From NCBI GenBank assembly GCA_016720835.1, contig JADKJW010000008.1:22333-86332 (forward strand): DNA of 64,000 nt. Direction: 5' to 3'. Made by a program: the position numbers and the translations under genes. This DNA is from Ignavibacteria bacterium. GTDB lineage: Bacteria; Bacteroidota; Ignavibacteria; SZUA-365. Shown piece after piece: positions 53,277 to 62,672 of this stretch (the first letter of the stretch is position 1; each line of letters begins with the position of its first letter). The notes under the pieces were generated by a model that was not told the origin of the DNA, made no database searches, and saw only the letters and a program-made list of their open reading frames with translations.

Positions 53277-54242
53277 GTGCCTCGATACATTTTCAGACGC
53301 GTCCTGTCAGCAATCCCGCTGATCTTCGGGCTGCTCACGGTCACGTTCTTCGTCGTGCACCTCGCGCCCGGGGATCCGACCTCGTTCTACATGCAGGCGG
53401 ACGTGGATCCGCAGTACGCCGAAAATCTGCGGCGCGCGTTCGGGCTCGACCAGCCGCTGCTGGTGCAGTACTGGAAATGGCTCGGGAGCACGCTGTCGGG
53501 CGATCTGGGCGTCTCCTTCTCGAAGCACGCGCCCGTGCGCGACATTCTCATCGACACGATCCCGAAAACGCTGCTGTTGACCTCAGCCGCGTTGGTGCTC
53601 GATTTCGCGGTCGGGATCGCGCTCGGCATCGTGTCCGCGTTGCGACGCGGCACGACGCTGGACCGCGTCATGACGGTGATCGCGCTGTTTCTGTATTCGA
53701 TGCCCGAATTCTGGCTCGGGTTGATGCTCGTGCTCGCCTTCTCCGGCGCCATCCCGCTGTTCCCCGCCACGGGCATGCAATCGCCGATGGCCGATTATCT
53801 GCCGCCGCTCGAGTACGTACTCGACGTGCTGCATCACATGGTGCTGCCCGTGTTCGTGCTCGGCATCGCCTCCGCGGCGGCCACCGCGCGGTACATGCGG
53901 GCGAGCATGCTCGAGGTCATCCACCTGGAATACATCCGCGCCGCGCGGGCGAAGGGACTGAGCGAATTCATCGTGATCGGCAAGCACGCCCTGCGCAACG
54001 CGCTTTTGCCCATCATCACCCTCGGCGGCCTTTCGCTGCCCTTCCTGCTCGGCGGCGCCGTGATCGTCGAGAGCGTGTTCGGCTGGCCGGGCATGGGCAA
54101 GGTGGTGGTGGATGCGATCTTCACGCGTGATTATCCCCTGATCATCGCCTGCACGATGATTTCAGGGATCATGGTCATACTCGGCAACCTGACCGCCGAC
54201 ATTCTGAGCGCGTTCGCCGATCCGCGCATCAGGCTGGAGTGA
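53277..54242 (+). CDS. dppB: Dipeptide/oligopeptide ABC transporter permease (DppB type)
   Basis: 321 residues, starting at GTG 53277 (MPRYIFRRVLSAIPLIFGLL). It has LTVTFFVVHLAPGDPTSFYM and the EAA loop (YIRAARAKGLSEFIVIGKHALRNALLPI) that contacts the ATPase; six membrane helices. Intact, in contrast to both neighbours. It forms the membrane channel with DppC. No ATPase genes (dppD, dppF) follow in this window. Confidence 0.93.
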   Translation: MPRYIFRRVLSAIPLIFGLLTVTFFVVHLAPGDPTSFYMQADVDPQYAENLRRAFGLDQPLLVQYWKWLGSTLSGDLGVSFSKHAPVRDILIDTIPKTLLLTSAALVLDFAVGIALGIVSALRRGTTLDRVMTVIALFLYSMPEFWLGLMLVLAFSGAIPLFPATGMQSPMADYLPPLEYVLDVLHHMVLPVFVLGIASAAATARYMRASMLEVIHLEYIRAARAKGLSEFIVIGKHALRNALLPIITLGGLSLPFLLGGAVIVESVFGWPGMGKVVVDAIFTRDYPLIIACTMISGIMVILGNLTADILSAFADPRIRLE

Positions 54243-54247
54243 TCCGG

Positions 54248-55724
54248 ATGACGCGCAGCGACGCCCCTCATTCCCGACATCCTCGAGATGCTTCTTCCGG
54301 GGGTGGGTCACCTGCGGCGGGGCCGCACTCGCGGCGGGCTGCGGCTTTCTCGCGGCGTTTCTGGCGTTCGTCCTCGTCTTCGCGGTAAATGCGCACGCCG
54401 TGCTCGCGAGCGTCCGGTCCTTCCTCCTCACCGCATGGTTGCTGCTCAGCGATTCGGGCGAAGCGCGAAATCATTTTCCATCCTGGCCGTGGCCGGAGTA
54501 CTGGGTCGCGGTCGCGTATCTGGTCGCCGCGCCGCTGCTCATCCGGGTTGCTCGCGCGACGTTCGCTCGCTCGGCACGACAGCACCGACCGTCACAGCCA
54601 GTGGGGACTCGCGTTCCGGAGCTTTCGCGAGAATCGGCTCGCCCTGACCGGCGCGGTCTTGATCGCCACGCTGTACAGCATCGCCTTTCTGTGCCCGCTG
54701 CTCGCGCCGTTCAATCCCGGACGTGTTTCAGGATGGCCTCGTGACGCAGTACCGTCCGCCCCTCGCGCGCCTGCAGGCGGTGCGTCTGCGCGACGAGCGC
54801 GTGGCGCCCGTCACCGCCGTGCTGGCGGGGCATCACAGTGACAGGGAGGCCGATATCCTCCGTCTGCTGCGGAGCAATGCCGTGCTGCTGCGCGACTCGC
54901 GCGCCGATCTGCTCTTTGTGGACGCGGTCGTCGAAGGACAGGGATGCCCTGATCTTTCGCCGCGGGCAAGCACACGCGGCGGCTGCCGCTCGCGGAACTC
55001 CGCGGACCGCCATCCCGGCGACTACCTCGTGACGCGGACCTTTCCACTCGGCACGGACGCGTACGGGCGCGACGTGCTCAGCCGCATGATGTACGGCTCG
55101 CGCGTGTCGCTCTCGCTGGGCATCATCGCCGTGCTGCTGTCGGTGACGCTCGGCGTCATGGCGGGCCTGGGCGCCGGCTACTTCGGCCGCGCCACCGACG
55201 CAATCCTCATGCGCCTGGCGGACGTGCTGCTCGCATTTCCCTCGCTGTTCCTGATCCTCATCGTCGTCGCGGTGTTCGAAAAACTTCCGATCCCGCGGAT
55301 CTTTCTCATTGTGATCGTGCTCGGTCTCTCGTCGTGGATGGGCATCGCGCGGCTCGTGCGCAGCGAGGTGCAGTCCATCCGCGAACGTGAGTTCATCACC
55401 GCCGCGCAGGCCGCGGGCCTGGGACATCTGCGCATTCTGCTCCGTCACATCCTGCCGAACGTGCTGACGCCGGTCATCGTGAACGCGACCCTGCGCATCG
55501 GCGGCATGATCCTGATCGAGGCCGCCCTCAGCTACCTCAACCTCGGAGTGCAGGCGCCCACCGCGAGCTGGGGCAACATCATCTACGAAGGGAAGGACGC
55601 GCTGGTGCGGGCCTGGTGGATCTCCGCGTTTCCCGGCCTCGCCATCGTGCTGACCGTGGTCAGCTTCAACCTCATAGGCGACGGCCTGCGCGACGCCTTC
55701 GATCCCATGCTCAAGGACGCGTGA
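54248..55724 (+). pseudogene. dppC: Dipeptide/oligopeptide ABC transporter permease (DppC type), frameshifted N-terminal half
   Basis: From about 55070 to the stop the frame is a normal DppC: LSRMMYGSRVSLSLGIIAVL, AFPSLFLILIVVAVFE, EREFITAAQAAGLGHLRILL (EAA loop), ending DGLRDAFDPMLKDA. Upstream, pieces in three frames make up the N-terminal half: ATPLIPDILEMLLPGVGHL, then FLAAFLAFVLVFAVNAHAVL, then WGLAFRSFRENRLALTGAVL with IATLYSIAFLCPLLAPFNPG. At least four indels are needed. The N-terminal segment with two extra hydrophobic stretches before FRENRLAL is longer than in typical DppC. Same operon as dppB. Confidence 0.85.
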
Positions 55725-55766
55725 GCGCCGATCAGCCGCCTTTCACCTCCACGGACACGGTGTGCC

Positions 55767-56093
55767 ATGACCTCGATAGAACAGCACAAGATCATTGCCG
55801 AGCTGCGCGAGCACGAGGCGAAAATGACCCGCCGGGAGCTCGAGGCGTTCACCATGTACGCGAAGCGCGACACGGACGACGAGGATCTCGACGAGCTGTC
55901 GAAAAAGGCGCTGCTGGCCATGCACGCGAAGTCCGAGGGCGCGCCTGCGCCGCGCGCCAATCCCCTCGACGCGCTGTTCAAAGAAGCCCTGCCGCGGCGG
56001 GGAAGCGCGCAAGCATTGCGCATCACCGCCCGGTTCGCTACTTTTGCTTGCTGCATTGCACAACGAATCCGGCAACGCAAAGGAAATCCGTGA
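55767..56093 (+). CDS. Small hypothetical protein
   Basis: 108 residues; the first ~75 are charged and probably helical (MTSIEQHKIIAELREHEAKMTRRELEAF). The last 30 (ITARFATFACCIAQRIRQRKGNP) look unlike the rest and may come from a shifted frame. It lies between dppC and the MCE gene. Not recognised. Confidence 0.5.
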   Translation: MTSIEQHKIIAELREHEAKMTRRELEAFTMYAKRDTDDEDLDELSKKALLAMHAKSEGAPAPRANPLDALFKEALPRRGSAQALRITARFATFACCIAQRIRQRKGNP

Positions 56094-56187
56094 ACACCCC
56101 GTCCGCCCCATGCCCAACGCCGCGCCTTCCCCGCCTGGCCCGATGACGCGATCCCTGATCACTCGCATTCTCCCGGGAGCGTCATCC

Positions 56188-57083
56188 GTGAACGAAAAAC
56201 TCCGCACCGAAATCCGCGTGGGCGTCACCGTCATAGCCGGGATCCTGGTCCTCCTCTTCGGATTCTCCTGGTTCAAGGAGTGGACGATTTCCGGCGGCTT
56301 CTACACGCTGAAAATGCGCTTCGAGAATTCGTCGGGACTGCAGCCGGGCGATCCCGTCATGGTCAACGGCGTGCGCGCCGGCAAGGTGTCGCTCGTCAAG
56401 GTCGACAAGAATACCGTGCTGGTCAAGGCGGAGATCGACGAGCAGTACCAGCTCACCGAGGATGCTGTGCCGACCATACAGATGCTCGAGCTCATGGCGG
56501 GGAAGAAAGTCGAAATCCGCCAGGGCGCGAGTGCGCGCATGCACGACATCACGACGGAGCTGCGCGGCGGCGTGGATCCCGATATCTCCGGCGCGTTCGG
56601 CGCGCTCGGCGCCCTCCGCGCCAAAGTCGAGCAGATGGCCGAGAAGACCAACCTCCTGCTCGACAACACCAACGGCATGCTGGGCGACAAGGAATTCACG
56701 GGCGCCATCAAGGAAACCGTCGCGCAGCCTCGAGGTCATCTCCGCGCGACATGCGGAGCTGATCGCCGCGAACAAGGGCAAGGTCAACGAACTCTCCGCC
56801 ACGCTGATCACGCATGACGCGCCGCGTCGATACCCTGCTCGTGGAACTGCGGCCGCGCCTCACGAGCGGACTCCACAGCGCCGACCGCCTCGCGGGACGG
56901 GCCGACTCGCTCCTCACCGACGTGCACGACATGGTGACCTGGGTGAACACGAGCCGCGGCTTCGTGCACAAGGTGGTCGCGGACACCTCGCTCAACGCGC
57001 GCGTCGACCGCCTGATTGCGAAACTCGACAGTGTCACGCAGATCATCATCGACGGACAACTCCGCATCAAACTCCGCCTCTGA
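56188..57083 (+). CDS. mlaD: MCE/MlaD family lipid-transport protein (two apparent frameshifts)
   Basis: GTG 56188 starts NEKLRTEIRVGVTVIAGILV (ATG 56143 is an alternative start); one membrane anchor (VGVTVIAGILVLLFGF) is followed by an MCE domain (FENSSGLQPGDPVMVNGVRA, GKKVEIRQG). Near 56725 IKETVA must continue SLEVISARHAELIAANKGKV in another frame (one extra C), and near 56815 TLITH must continue TRRVDTLLVELRP. The C-terminal helices then run to HKVVADTSLNARVDRLIAKL at 57083. MCE proteins carry lipids across the periplasm with an ABC transporter; no mlaE or mlaF is next to it. Confidence 0.8.
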
Positions 57084-57089
57084 TCCGAC

Positions 57090-57863
57090 ATGGAATACCG
57101 CCACATCCTGCTCGCCCGCGACGGGGCCGTCGGTCTCCTGCAGCTCAACCGTCCGGAAGTGCTCAACGCGCTCAACCTCCGCCTGATGGATGAAGTCGTC
57201 CACGCGCTGCAGGCCTATGATGACGACGACGCCATCCGCGCGATGGTCGTGCATGGCAACGACAAGGCCTTCGCGGCGGGCGCCGACATCACCGAAATGG
57301 CCGACGCCGGCGCGATGGAAATGCTCACGCGTGACCAGTTTGCGAAGTGGGACCGGATCCGCAAGGCGAAGAAACCCATCATCGCCGCGGTGAGCGGCTT
57401 CGCGCTGGGCGGCGGCTGCGAACTCACGATGATCTGCGACATCATCATCGCGTCGGAGACGGCGCAGTTCGGTCAGCCCGAGATCAACATCGGCGTCATG
57501 CCCGGCGCGGGCGGCACGCAGCGCCTGACGCGTGCCGTCGGCAAGGCGAAGGCGATGGAGATGGTCCTTACCGGACGCTTCATGCCGGCGCGCGAGGCCC
57601 TGGAATACGGGCTCGTGCTCAAGGTCGTGCCCGTCGAGCTGTATCTGAAGGAAGCCATCGCGCTGGCGCGGGAAATCGCGGCGCGTCCGCCGCTCGCGGT
57701 GCGCCTCGCCAAGGAAGCCGTCAACAAGTCCTTCGACGCCACGCTCGACCACGGGCTCGAATTCGAGCGGAAGAACTTCTACCTCCTCTTCGCCACCGAA
57801 GACTCCGAGGAGGGAATGAAGGCCTTCGTGGAGAAGCGGAAGCCCGAGTGGAAGGGGAAGTGA
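57090..57863 (+). CDS. Enoyl-CoA hydratase (crotonase family)
   Basis: 257 residues: AFAAGADITEMAD holds the oxyanion region, FALGGGCELTMICDIIIASE the first catalytic glutamate, and PEINIGVMPGAGGTQRL the second. Both glutamates needed for hydratase activity are present. It hydrates trans-2-enoyl-CoA in beta-oxidation. This pathway can feed EtfAB, encoded in this window. It starts 6 bp after the MCE gene and is intact. Confidence 0.93.
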   Translation: MEYRHILLARDGAVGLLQLNRPEVLNALNLRLMDEVVHALQAYDDDDAIRAMVVHGNDKAFAAGADITEMADAGAMEMLTRDQFAKWDRIRKAKKPIIAAVSGFALGGGCELTMICDIIIASETAQFGQPEINIGVMPGAGGTQRLTRAVGKAKAMEMVLTGRFMPAREALEYGLVLKVVPVELYLKEAIALAREIAARPPLAVRLAKEAVNKSFDATLDHGLEFERKNFYLLFATEDSEEGMKAFVEKRKPEWKGK

Positions 57864-57958
57864 GAACATGCGCTGCATGGAGATGAAACATTGCCTGGAA
57901 AAGCCGCGGCTTCGCTGCCGATGATTGGGGTGATCTTGAAGTTCGTGAGCGTTGTTGT

Positions 57959-58121
57959 CCACGAACTCACCCCAAACCCCTCTCTTGGAAAGAGAGGGGC
58001 TTTCCAGTTTGAGAGACATTTACTGACAACGCGATCAGCGGGAGCGTTGCAGCCAATCGTGGGCTTTCTCTCCTCCCCCTTCTCTTTTCAAGAGAAGGGG
58101 GTAGGGGGGATGAGTTCGTGG
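57959..58121. repeat. MITE-like element with terminal inverted repeats and two hairpins
   Basis: CCACGAACTCA (57959-57969) and TGAGTTCGTGG (58111-58121) are exact inverted copies bounding 163 bp. Inside are two perfect hairpins: CCCCTCTCTT-GGA-AAGAGAGGGG (57977-57999) and CCCCCTTCTCTT-TTC-AAGAGAAGGGGG (58075-58101). No coding sequence lies inside. It may be a small non-autonomous element or a REP-type composite. Confidence 0.6.
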
Positions 58122-58201
58122 GACCATCCTATACTGGTGTTACGTTCGACGATCATGGGATACCGTCCCATGAGTGGCTCGGCGTGACAGCAGAGAATAG
58201 C

Positions 58202-58360
58202 TTTTTCGTCTTCAATCCGAAAGTGGAAATCCGCCGCCTCGACTTCCCACGGAGTGACAACAGACAAAAACGTCTTCGTATTCAATCCAACAAATCCGCC
58301 GCCTCGACTTCGCTCGGCGTGACAACTGACAAAAACTTCCTCGTATTCAATCCGAAATTC
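58202..58360. repeat. Tandem repeat, period about 65 bp, of the CGACTTCGCTCGG family
   Basis: Two full units (58202-58265, 58266-58330) and a third partial one (58331-58360) share TTCAATCC...AATCCGCCGCCTCGACTTC...GTGACAAC. The core is the same as at 3601-3723. Confidence 0.7.
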
Positions 58361-58389
58361 TCTCGTTGTTCACAACTCAAGGATCCCCC

Positions 58390-59937
58390 ATGCCCGCCGA
58401 ATTCAAGAACGAACCGATCACCGATTTTTCGAAGCCCGCGAACGCGCAGAAGCAGCGGGCGGCGCTCGCCGAAGTGCAGAAGAAGCTCGGGAAGAAGTAC
58501 CCGCTCCTGATCAACGGAAAGAAGGTCAATACCGACGATGTGCTTGTGTCGCGCAACCCCGCGAACGTGGACGAGGTGATCGGCTCCTTCTCCAAGGCTG
58601 ATACCACGCTCGCCGAGAAGGCGCTGCAGGCCGCGCTCAAGAGCTTCGAGACCTGGAAGACCGTTGCGCCGAAGAAGCGCGTCGATGTGCTCTTCAAGGC
58701 CGCGAAAATCATGCGCCGCCGCCGCTACGAGATCAACGCGTGGATGATCAAGGAAGTCGGCAAGAACTACACCGAAGCCGACGCCGACACCGCCGAGGCC
58801 ATCGACTTCCTCGAATTCTACGGCCGTGAAATGCTGCGCCTCGCCGCGCCGCAACCCATCGTGCCCGTGCCGGGCGAGAAGAACGGACTGACGTACATTC
58901 CGCTCGGCGTGGGTCTCGTGATTCCGCCGTGGAATTTCCCCTTCGCGATCATGGCCGGCATGACCTGCGCCTCGCTCGTGTCGGGCAACACCGTGCTGCT
59001 CAAGCCCTCGTCGGACTCGCCGATGATGGCCTGGCTGCTCATGGAAATCCTCGAGGAAGCCGGCCTGCCCGCGGGCATCGTGAACTTCATCCCGGGTCCC
59101 GGCGCCTCGGTGGGCGACTACCTCGTCGCGCATCCGAAGATCCGCTACATCTCCTTCACGGGCTCGATGGAAGTGGGCTTGCGCATCAATGAGGTCGCGG
59201 CGAAGAAGGCCGACGGCCAGATCTGGATCAAGCGCGTCATCGCCGAAATGGGCGGCAAGGATTCCATGATCATCGACGAGGGCGTGGACGTGGACGAGGC
59301 CGTGAAGGGCACGCTTGCGGCGGCCTTCGGCTTCCAGGGCCAGAAGTGCTCGGCCTGCAGCCGCGTCATCGTGCACGCCAACATCTACGACCGCTTCGTC
59401 GAGAAGCTCATCGAGGAAGGGAAGAAGCTCCCCGTCGGCAATCCGGACGACAACGTGTACATGGGTCCGGTGATCAACGAGAAATCGATGAAATCCATCC
59501 TCGCATACATCGAAACGGCGAAGAAGGAAAAGGGCAAGGTGGTGGTGGGCGGCGCGCGCGCGGACGGCAACGGCTGGTTCGTGCAGCCGACCATCATCAC
59601 CAACGTGAAGCCGAACGACACCATCGCGCAGGAGGAGATCTTCGGACCGGTGCTTGCCGTGATCAAGGCCAAGGATTTCGACGCCGCCATGAAGATCGCG
59701 AACAACACCATGTTCGGCCTCACGGGCGCCGTGTACTCGACGAAGCGGGCGCATCTCGAGCGCGCGCGCGAGGAATTCCATTGCGGCAATCTGTACCTGA
59801 ACCGCAAGTGCACCGGCGCGCTCGTCGGCGCGCATCCCTTCGGCGGCTTCAACATGAGCGGCACCGACTCCAAGGCCGGCGGCCGCGACTATCTGCTGCT
59901 CTTCACGCAGGGCAAGCTCGTCTCCGAGAAGCTCTGA
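58390..59937 (+). CDS. pruA: Aldehyde dehydrogenase, 1-pyrroline-5-carboxylate dehydrogenase type
   Basis: 515 residues from ATG 58390 (MPAEFKNEPITDFSKPANAQ). Catalytic Cys320 in FQGQKCSACSRVIV, general base Glu in IAEMGGKDSMIIDE, NAD-site VIPPWNFPFAIMAG and FTGSMEVGLRI. The N-terminal KYPLLINGKKV and the GxKCSAxSR motif match RocA/PruA of the L-glutamate gamma-semialdehyde dehydrogenase group, which oxidises P5C to glutamate (proline use). Another ALDH substrate is possible. A strong terminator follows. Confidence 0.9.
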   Translation: MPAEFKNEPITDFSKPANAQKQRAALAEVQKKLGKKYPLLINGKKVNTDDVLVSRNPANVDEVIGSFSKADTTLAEKALQAALKSFETWKTVAPKKRVDVLFKAAKIMRRRRYEINAWMIKEVGKNYTEADADTAEAIDFLEFYGREMLRLAAPQPIVPVPGEKNGLTYIPLGVGLVIPPWNFPFAIMAGMTCASLVSGNTVLLKPSSDSPMMAWLLMEILEEAGLPAGIVNFIPGPGASVGDYLVAHPKIRYISFTGSMEVGLRINEVAAKKADGQIWIKRVIAEMGGKDSMIIDEGVDVDEAVKGTLAAAFGFQGQKCSACSRVIVHANIYDRFVEKLIEEGKKLPVGNPDDNVYMGPVINEKSMKSILAYIETAKKEKGKVVVGGARADGNGWFVQPTIITNVKPNDTIAQEEIFGPVLAVIKAKDFDAAMKIANNTMFGLTGAVYSTKRAHLERAREEFHCGNLYLNRKCTGALVGAHPFGGFNMSGTDSKAGGRDYLLLFTQGKLVSEKL

Positions 59938-59958
59938 TTCTCTGCTGATCTTTCGTTT

Positions 59959-59999
59959 GCATGCAACGCCGCTCCGAGTCCCGGGGCGGCGTTGCATGC
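59959..59999. terminator. Bidirectional terminator-like hairpin
   Basis: A perfect 14-bp stem GCATGCAACGCCGC (59959-59972) with GCGGCGTTGCATGC (59986-59999) and a 13-nt loop, between the pruA stop and the convergent YCF48 gene end. Only a weak T-rich end is seen on either side. Confidence 0.7.
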
Positions 60000-60015
60000 T
60001 GTTCTCCTGGAATGA

Positions 60016-62099
60016 TCATCTCGCCAGCAACAACTTCCCGTTCCCAACTTCACCGCCCGCCTGCACGCGATACAAGTACAGCCCGGCGCTGTGCCCCGCC
60101 GCATCGAAGCGCACTTCATTCGCTCCCGCCTTCAATACGCCCGTCTGCACCGTTTCGATACGTTGACCGAGCAGATCGTAGACACTCACCGTCGTGTACG
60201 CTTCCTTTCCCAGTGTGAAGCGAATGGCCGGGCGGGCGGCGGACGGGGATTCCGGAAAATTGTCGGCTGGAGAGCGGTGTTGGAAGGGCCTCTCCGCGCG
60301 TTGCCGCAATGCCCGTGAGACCCATCACCGCTGCGGGGTAACCGTAATCACCCGACAACGATGGCATTGTCCGGATCCATGCACAGCACCGAGCGCTGCA
60401 CCCATTGGGCTGGCTGCTCCTGCTCCTTCCATTCAAGGCCGCCATTCGTCGTTTCAAGAATTTTCCATCCCACGGCGAGACCGTTTTTCTCGTCGAAGAA
60501 CGACACGCCGTTGAGCAGCACGTCGTTCTCTTCGTTTTGAAGAGCCCATGATCGCCCTCCGTCGTTGCTGCCGAGGATCACACCCTGGTCGCCCACCGCC
60601 GTTGCGCTGCTGTCGCCACGGAAGGCAACACTCATCAAACGTTCCGAAGTACCCGACTCCTGCCGCACCCACGTTGCGCCGCCATCTTCGCTGCGAAGAA
60701 TGATGCCGCTATCGCCCACCACCAGCCCGGCGGACGGAGTGCGGAAGCTCACCCCTTCCAACCACAGGTTCGTGCCGCTCGTTTGCTTCAACCAGGTGAC
60801 GCCACCGTCGCTGCTCCGGATGATATTCCCGCTGGAGCCGACCGCCGTCGCGTTCAACGAATCGATCTGCGCCACGCAGTTCAGCATGCCTGCCTGCCGG
60901 GCTTGCGTGGCCCAGCTTGTGCCGCCATCCGTTGTGTGAATGATGGCGCCATTGTACCCGACTGCCGTGCCTGCATTCTTTCCGGCAAAGGAGATGCTGA
61001 AGAGTTCCTCATTCGTGCCGCTGAGTTGCGGCGTCCAGGTTGTTCCGCCATCTGCTGCGCAGCATGGTGCCGCGCGAACCAACGGCATAGCCTGTGCGAC
61101 GATCCCGGAAGGTGACGCTGTACAGATGATTCACTGTCACATGCGTGCGGGTATCCCAATGCGCTCCCGCATCGCTCGTACGAAGGATGACGCCGCCAAC
61201 GCCCATCACGATGCCATGAGCGGTATCGGAAAACGCAACCGCATGGAACGCGCGTGCCGGTCCGTCCTGCTGCACCGTCCAGATCTCGCCTCCGTCGATG
61301 GTGTGGAGGATGATGCCATCTTCGCTGCCCGTCACGGTTGCCGTCATCGCGTCCGTGAAGCACACATCGTTCAGCATGCGTGAGGTGCCGCTGAACTGTT
61401 GTATCCAATGCTCGCCTCCATCCGTGGTGCGCAGGATGATGCCGCCCTCGCCCACCACCGTTCCGTTGAAAGTGTCCGTAAAGCGCACCCCGAGTAACCA
61501 GCGCTTGCAGCCGCTGTTCTGCGGACTCCATGTGGCGCCACCGTCGTTGCTGCGCAGAATGACGCCATTGTATCCCACCGCGGTGCCGTTCAACGCGTCG
61601 CTGAAACTCACCGCGCTGAGTTCGCTGAAGATGCCGCAATCCAGCCGCGTCCAGTTCGCTCCGCCATCGCTGCTGCGCTGCGCGATGCCCGTGGCGCCCA
61701 CAGCGATCACCGTCATCGGATCCGCAAACGTGACTCCGGAAAGCGAGCCCGGATAGCCTTGTGGCAGCAGCGTCCAATGCGCGCCACCGTCTGCGGCCTA
61801 GCCGTGCCGTACTGGCCCACCGCGATGCCGTGCAAGGCGTCGGCAAAGGCAACGCCTGTCAACTCCACACGCGTCGGCGAGTCCAGCGTGACCCACGTCG
61901 TGCCGCCATCCGTCGTTCGCAGCATGGTCCCGAAATCTCCCACCGCAACTGCCGTGTCGCTTGTTGCAAACGCCACATCATTCAGCGAATTCCCCTGCGG
62001 CAGCGGATGCTGCCAGTGCCAATCGCCCTGCGCCGCCAACTCCTGCCCCCAGATCATCTGAACCAATACGACTCCTGCAAGCATGACGGACTGTTTCAT
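60016..62099 (-). pseudogene. Secreted YCF48/BNR repeat protein with T9SS sorting domain (several frameshifts)
   Basis: ATG 62099 gives a signal peptide (QSVMLAGVVLVQMIWGQELA). Then about 14 repeats of roughly 42 residues with SxDGGxxW and AVGxxGxILRS, as in YCF48/BNR proteins. The end (RPAIRFTLGKEAYTTVSVYD...GLYLYRVQAGG) is a sorting domain. The frame changes near 61800, 61047, 60349 and 60290; pieces join smoothly (ADGGAHWTLLPQGYPGSLSG; SADGGTTWTPQLSG; DYGYPAAVMGLTGIAATRGE; QHRSPADNFPESPS). Repaired it would be about 695 residues. Similar to the repeat protein at 6304-8606 but more damaged. Confidence 0.8.
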
Positions 62100-62126
62100 C
62101 ACTACCTCAAATGTTCGCAAAAACAT

Positions 62127-62672
62127 GAAAGGGAACTACTTCGTCTTAAAATGGACAATATCCGCGGAGGACTCAAGTCCTTTCCACTCACGTCCGGGAC
62201 CACCGTGCTCCAGCACGGCAACTCCGGAGCATCGCGGACACACTGCATCGCTTGATACGATGACGGGAAATCACCAGCACCCGTTCCGGGGTGCCGGCCT
62301 GACTTCAGCTTTGTCATGCCGAGCGGTAAGACTCGCTCCGTGGGTGCGGCTCACGGTATCAGCTTTGTCATCGGCGCAGTCGAACATGGTACCGGTCAGG
62401 GGTGCGGCACTGATCTTACGCCCGTGTCGGACACAGACTTCGTCTGACCATGGCAGACATTTTGTTTGCGCACGAGTAGGTTTGCATTATCCGACCTCGT
62501 CCGCGCGCATGTGCCAGCTCTACGCATGGTGCCCAGTGCCCGTTGCCGAGTATGGGTTCGATGGCATGGTTCATTCCTGGTGACGACGTACAGTCTCGGT
62601 CCCGTTTGGCGCGGCACCGCCTTACCCCTCCATCGGGCACGCGGCGGTCGGCACTATTCTGTCCCACCTTCC
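62127..62672. other. Gap without a supported gene
   Basis: The divergent gap between the YCF48 gene and the IS remnant. It contains short direct repeats (TCAGCTTTGTCAT at about 62307 and 62361). The small frames here look random. It probably includes the left end of the IS element, whose border I cannot fix. Confidence 0.4.

Larger units (their letters stand above)
57864..58389. other. Intergenic region made mainly of repeats
   Basis: No gene is seen between the hydratase and the aldehyde dehydrogenase. The region holds the hairpin element at 57959-58121 and tandem copies of the CGACTTCGCTCGG family at 58202-58360. Confidence 0.6.
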
